This document shows, one piece after another, positions 63,341 to 64,000 of a stretch of 64,000 nucleotides of DNA. Under the pieces are notes generated by a model. It was not told the DNA's origin and did not search any database. It worked only from the letters and a program-made list of their open reading frames with translations. The first letter of the stretch is position 1, and each line of letters starts with the position of its first letter. The translations under genes were made by a program, and so were the position numbers. Origin of the DNA: Streptomyces seoulensis. Lineage in GTDB: Bacteria > Actinomycetota > Actinomycetes > Streptomycetales > Streptomycetaceae. The stretch is taken from assembly GCF_004328625.1 (NCBI RefSeq), contig NZ_CP032229.1, positions 6,275,364-6,339,363 on the forward strand, written 5' to 3'.

Positions 63341-64000
63341 ATGACCGCCATCACCCCACCGCCCCCCACCGCCACGGCTGCTCCCGCGTGGCGGGACGTC
63401 TACGTCCTGGCCGGCATGCGGGGACTGTCCTTCGCCGGTGACATCGCCGCCGCCACCGCCCTGACCCTGCTGCTCCAGGCCAACGGCGCCGGATCGTACG
63501 CGGTCATGGCCCTGCTGCTGGCCGCGGCCGTCCCCCGGCGCTGCTGGCCCCGCTCACCGGCCGGTTCGCCGACCGCTTCGACAGCCGCCGCCTCATCGTC
63601 ACGGTCGCCTCGCTGCAGATCCTGGCCTGCCTGGCGATGACCCAGACCACCACCCCGGCCCTGCTGATCGTGCTCGCGGTACTGCTCTCCACCGGACTGG
63701 CCTTCACCCACCCGGTGTTCGCCGGGCTGCCCGCGGCGATGGTCGGCAAGGACAACATCCCGCGCGCCTCGGCGATCTCCCAGACCACCGCGATGGCGGC
63801 ATGGTCATCGCCCCGGGCATCGCCGGTTTCCTCACCGCCCACTTCGGCGTCCGTATCTCCCTGCTCCTGGACGCCGCCTCCTTCGCCGTGGTCGTCGCCG
63901 GCGCCCTGACCATCCGCACCCGCCTGCACCACACCGCCCCGCCGCCCAGAGCCCCGCGGACACGGGCAAGCAGACGGGTCCGGCCTACCGGGTGAGCGGG
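63341..64000 (+). CDS. MFS exporter, 5' part (frameshifted as sequenced, cut by window end)
   Basis: [19 protein letters not shown], then MFS helices 1 to about 6: WRDVYVLAGMRGLSFAGDIA, and after one-base restoration LTGRFADRFDSRRLIVTVASL, TGLAFTHPVFAGLPAAMVGKD and IAPGIAGFLTAHFGVRISLLL. Three single-base losses are needed to explain the frame changes (near 63532-63537, 63796-63800, 63945-63947). AGGAG lies before the ATG. It probably exports the product of the cluster. The gene continues past the edge. Confidence 0.75.

Overview
The window is high-GC DNA with the codon use, ATGA/GTGA-coupled operons, Tat and lipoprotein signals, ECF sigma factors and secreted glycosidases typical of Streptomyces. 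I see no rRNA, tRNA, CRISPR array, transposase or replication origin.

Left part (1-25.9 kb): two tandem snapalysin-type proteases, a DMT exporter, a GH16-like protein, a winged-helix protein, a DUF4232 lipoprotein, a GCS2-family ligase, a PAS/GAF/SpoIIE phosphatase and YihY/DUF488/Rieske genes. From 11.7 to 19.9 kb lies a lipid-modification and ECF-sigma unit: a small protein, a fasciclin lipoprotein, then FAD oxidoreductase-DUF1365-two cyclopropane-synthase-like methyltransferases-DUF1295, facing a SigK/RskA pair. Three copies of one promoter pattern (CCAATCC-N16-CGGAT) precede the sigma gene, the fasciclin gene and the divergent small gene. The layout resembles Mycobacterium tuberculosis Rv0444c-Rv0449c plus its SigK-controlled MPT70/MPT83 fasciclin genes. 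From 20 to 25 kb are an ECF sigma factor, an Asp23 protein carrying an anti-sigma zinc motif, and an Asp23/AmaP-type envelope operon.

Middle part (25.9-49.9 kb): two LacI-regulated sugar loci. The first (25.9-42.6 kb) combines GH127, PA14-GH2, GH76 and CBM-GH31 secreted enzymes with a YtfQ/YtfR/YtfT/YjfF-type (galactofuranose-type) ABC importer. AACGTT-centred operators lie in the control regions. A fungal galactomannan or other galactofuranose-containing glycan is a plausible substrate. The second (42.9-49.9 kb) has a LacI regulator, a Frc-type ABC importer and a secreted GH32 fructanase. Two mirror-image double operators (TGTCATCGTTGACA type) lie in the divergent promoter region.

Right part (50-64 kb): a DinB protein, an MpaB-type oxygenase, an SDR and a catalase are followed by a scrambled scar (MFS gene split head-to-head, truncated ArsR gene). 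Beyond it is the most interesting region: a StrR/NovG-type ParB-domain regulator; a 2-kb non-coding stretch with three GTTCAACTG-N10-CAGTTGAAC dyads; a 29-codon peptide gene; a strong hairpin; two Cupin_4/JmjC-type Fe(II) oxygenase genes; and an MFS exporter cut by the window edge. I read this as a candidate ribosomally made peptide (RiPP) cluster of a type I do not recognise. Both oxygenase genes and the exporter carry single-base deletions as sequenced. These are probably base-calling errors in GC-rich runs, but real decay cannot be excluded.
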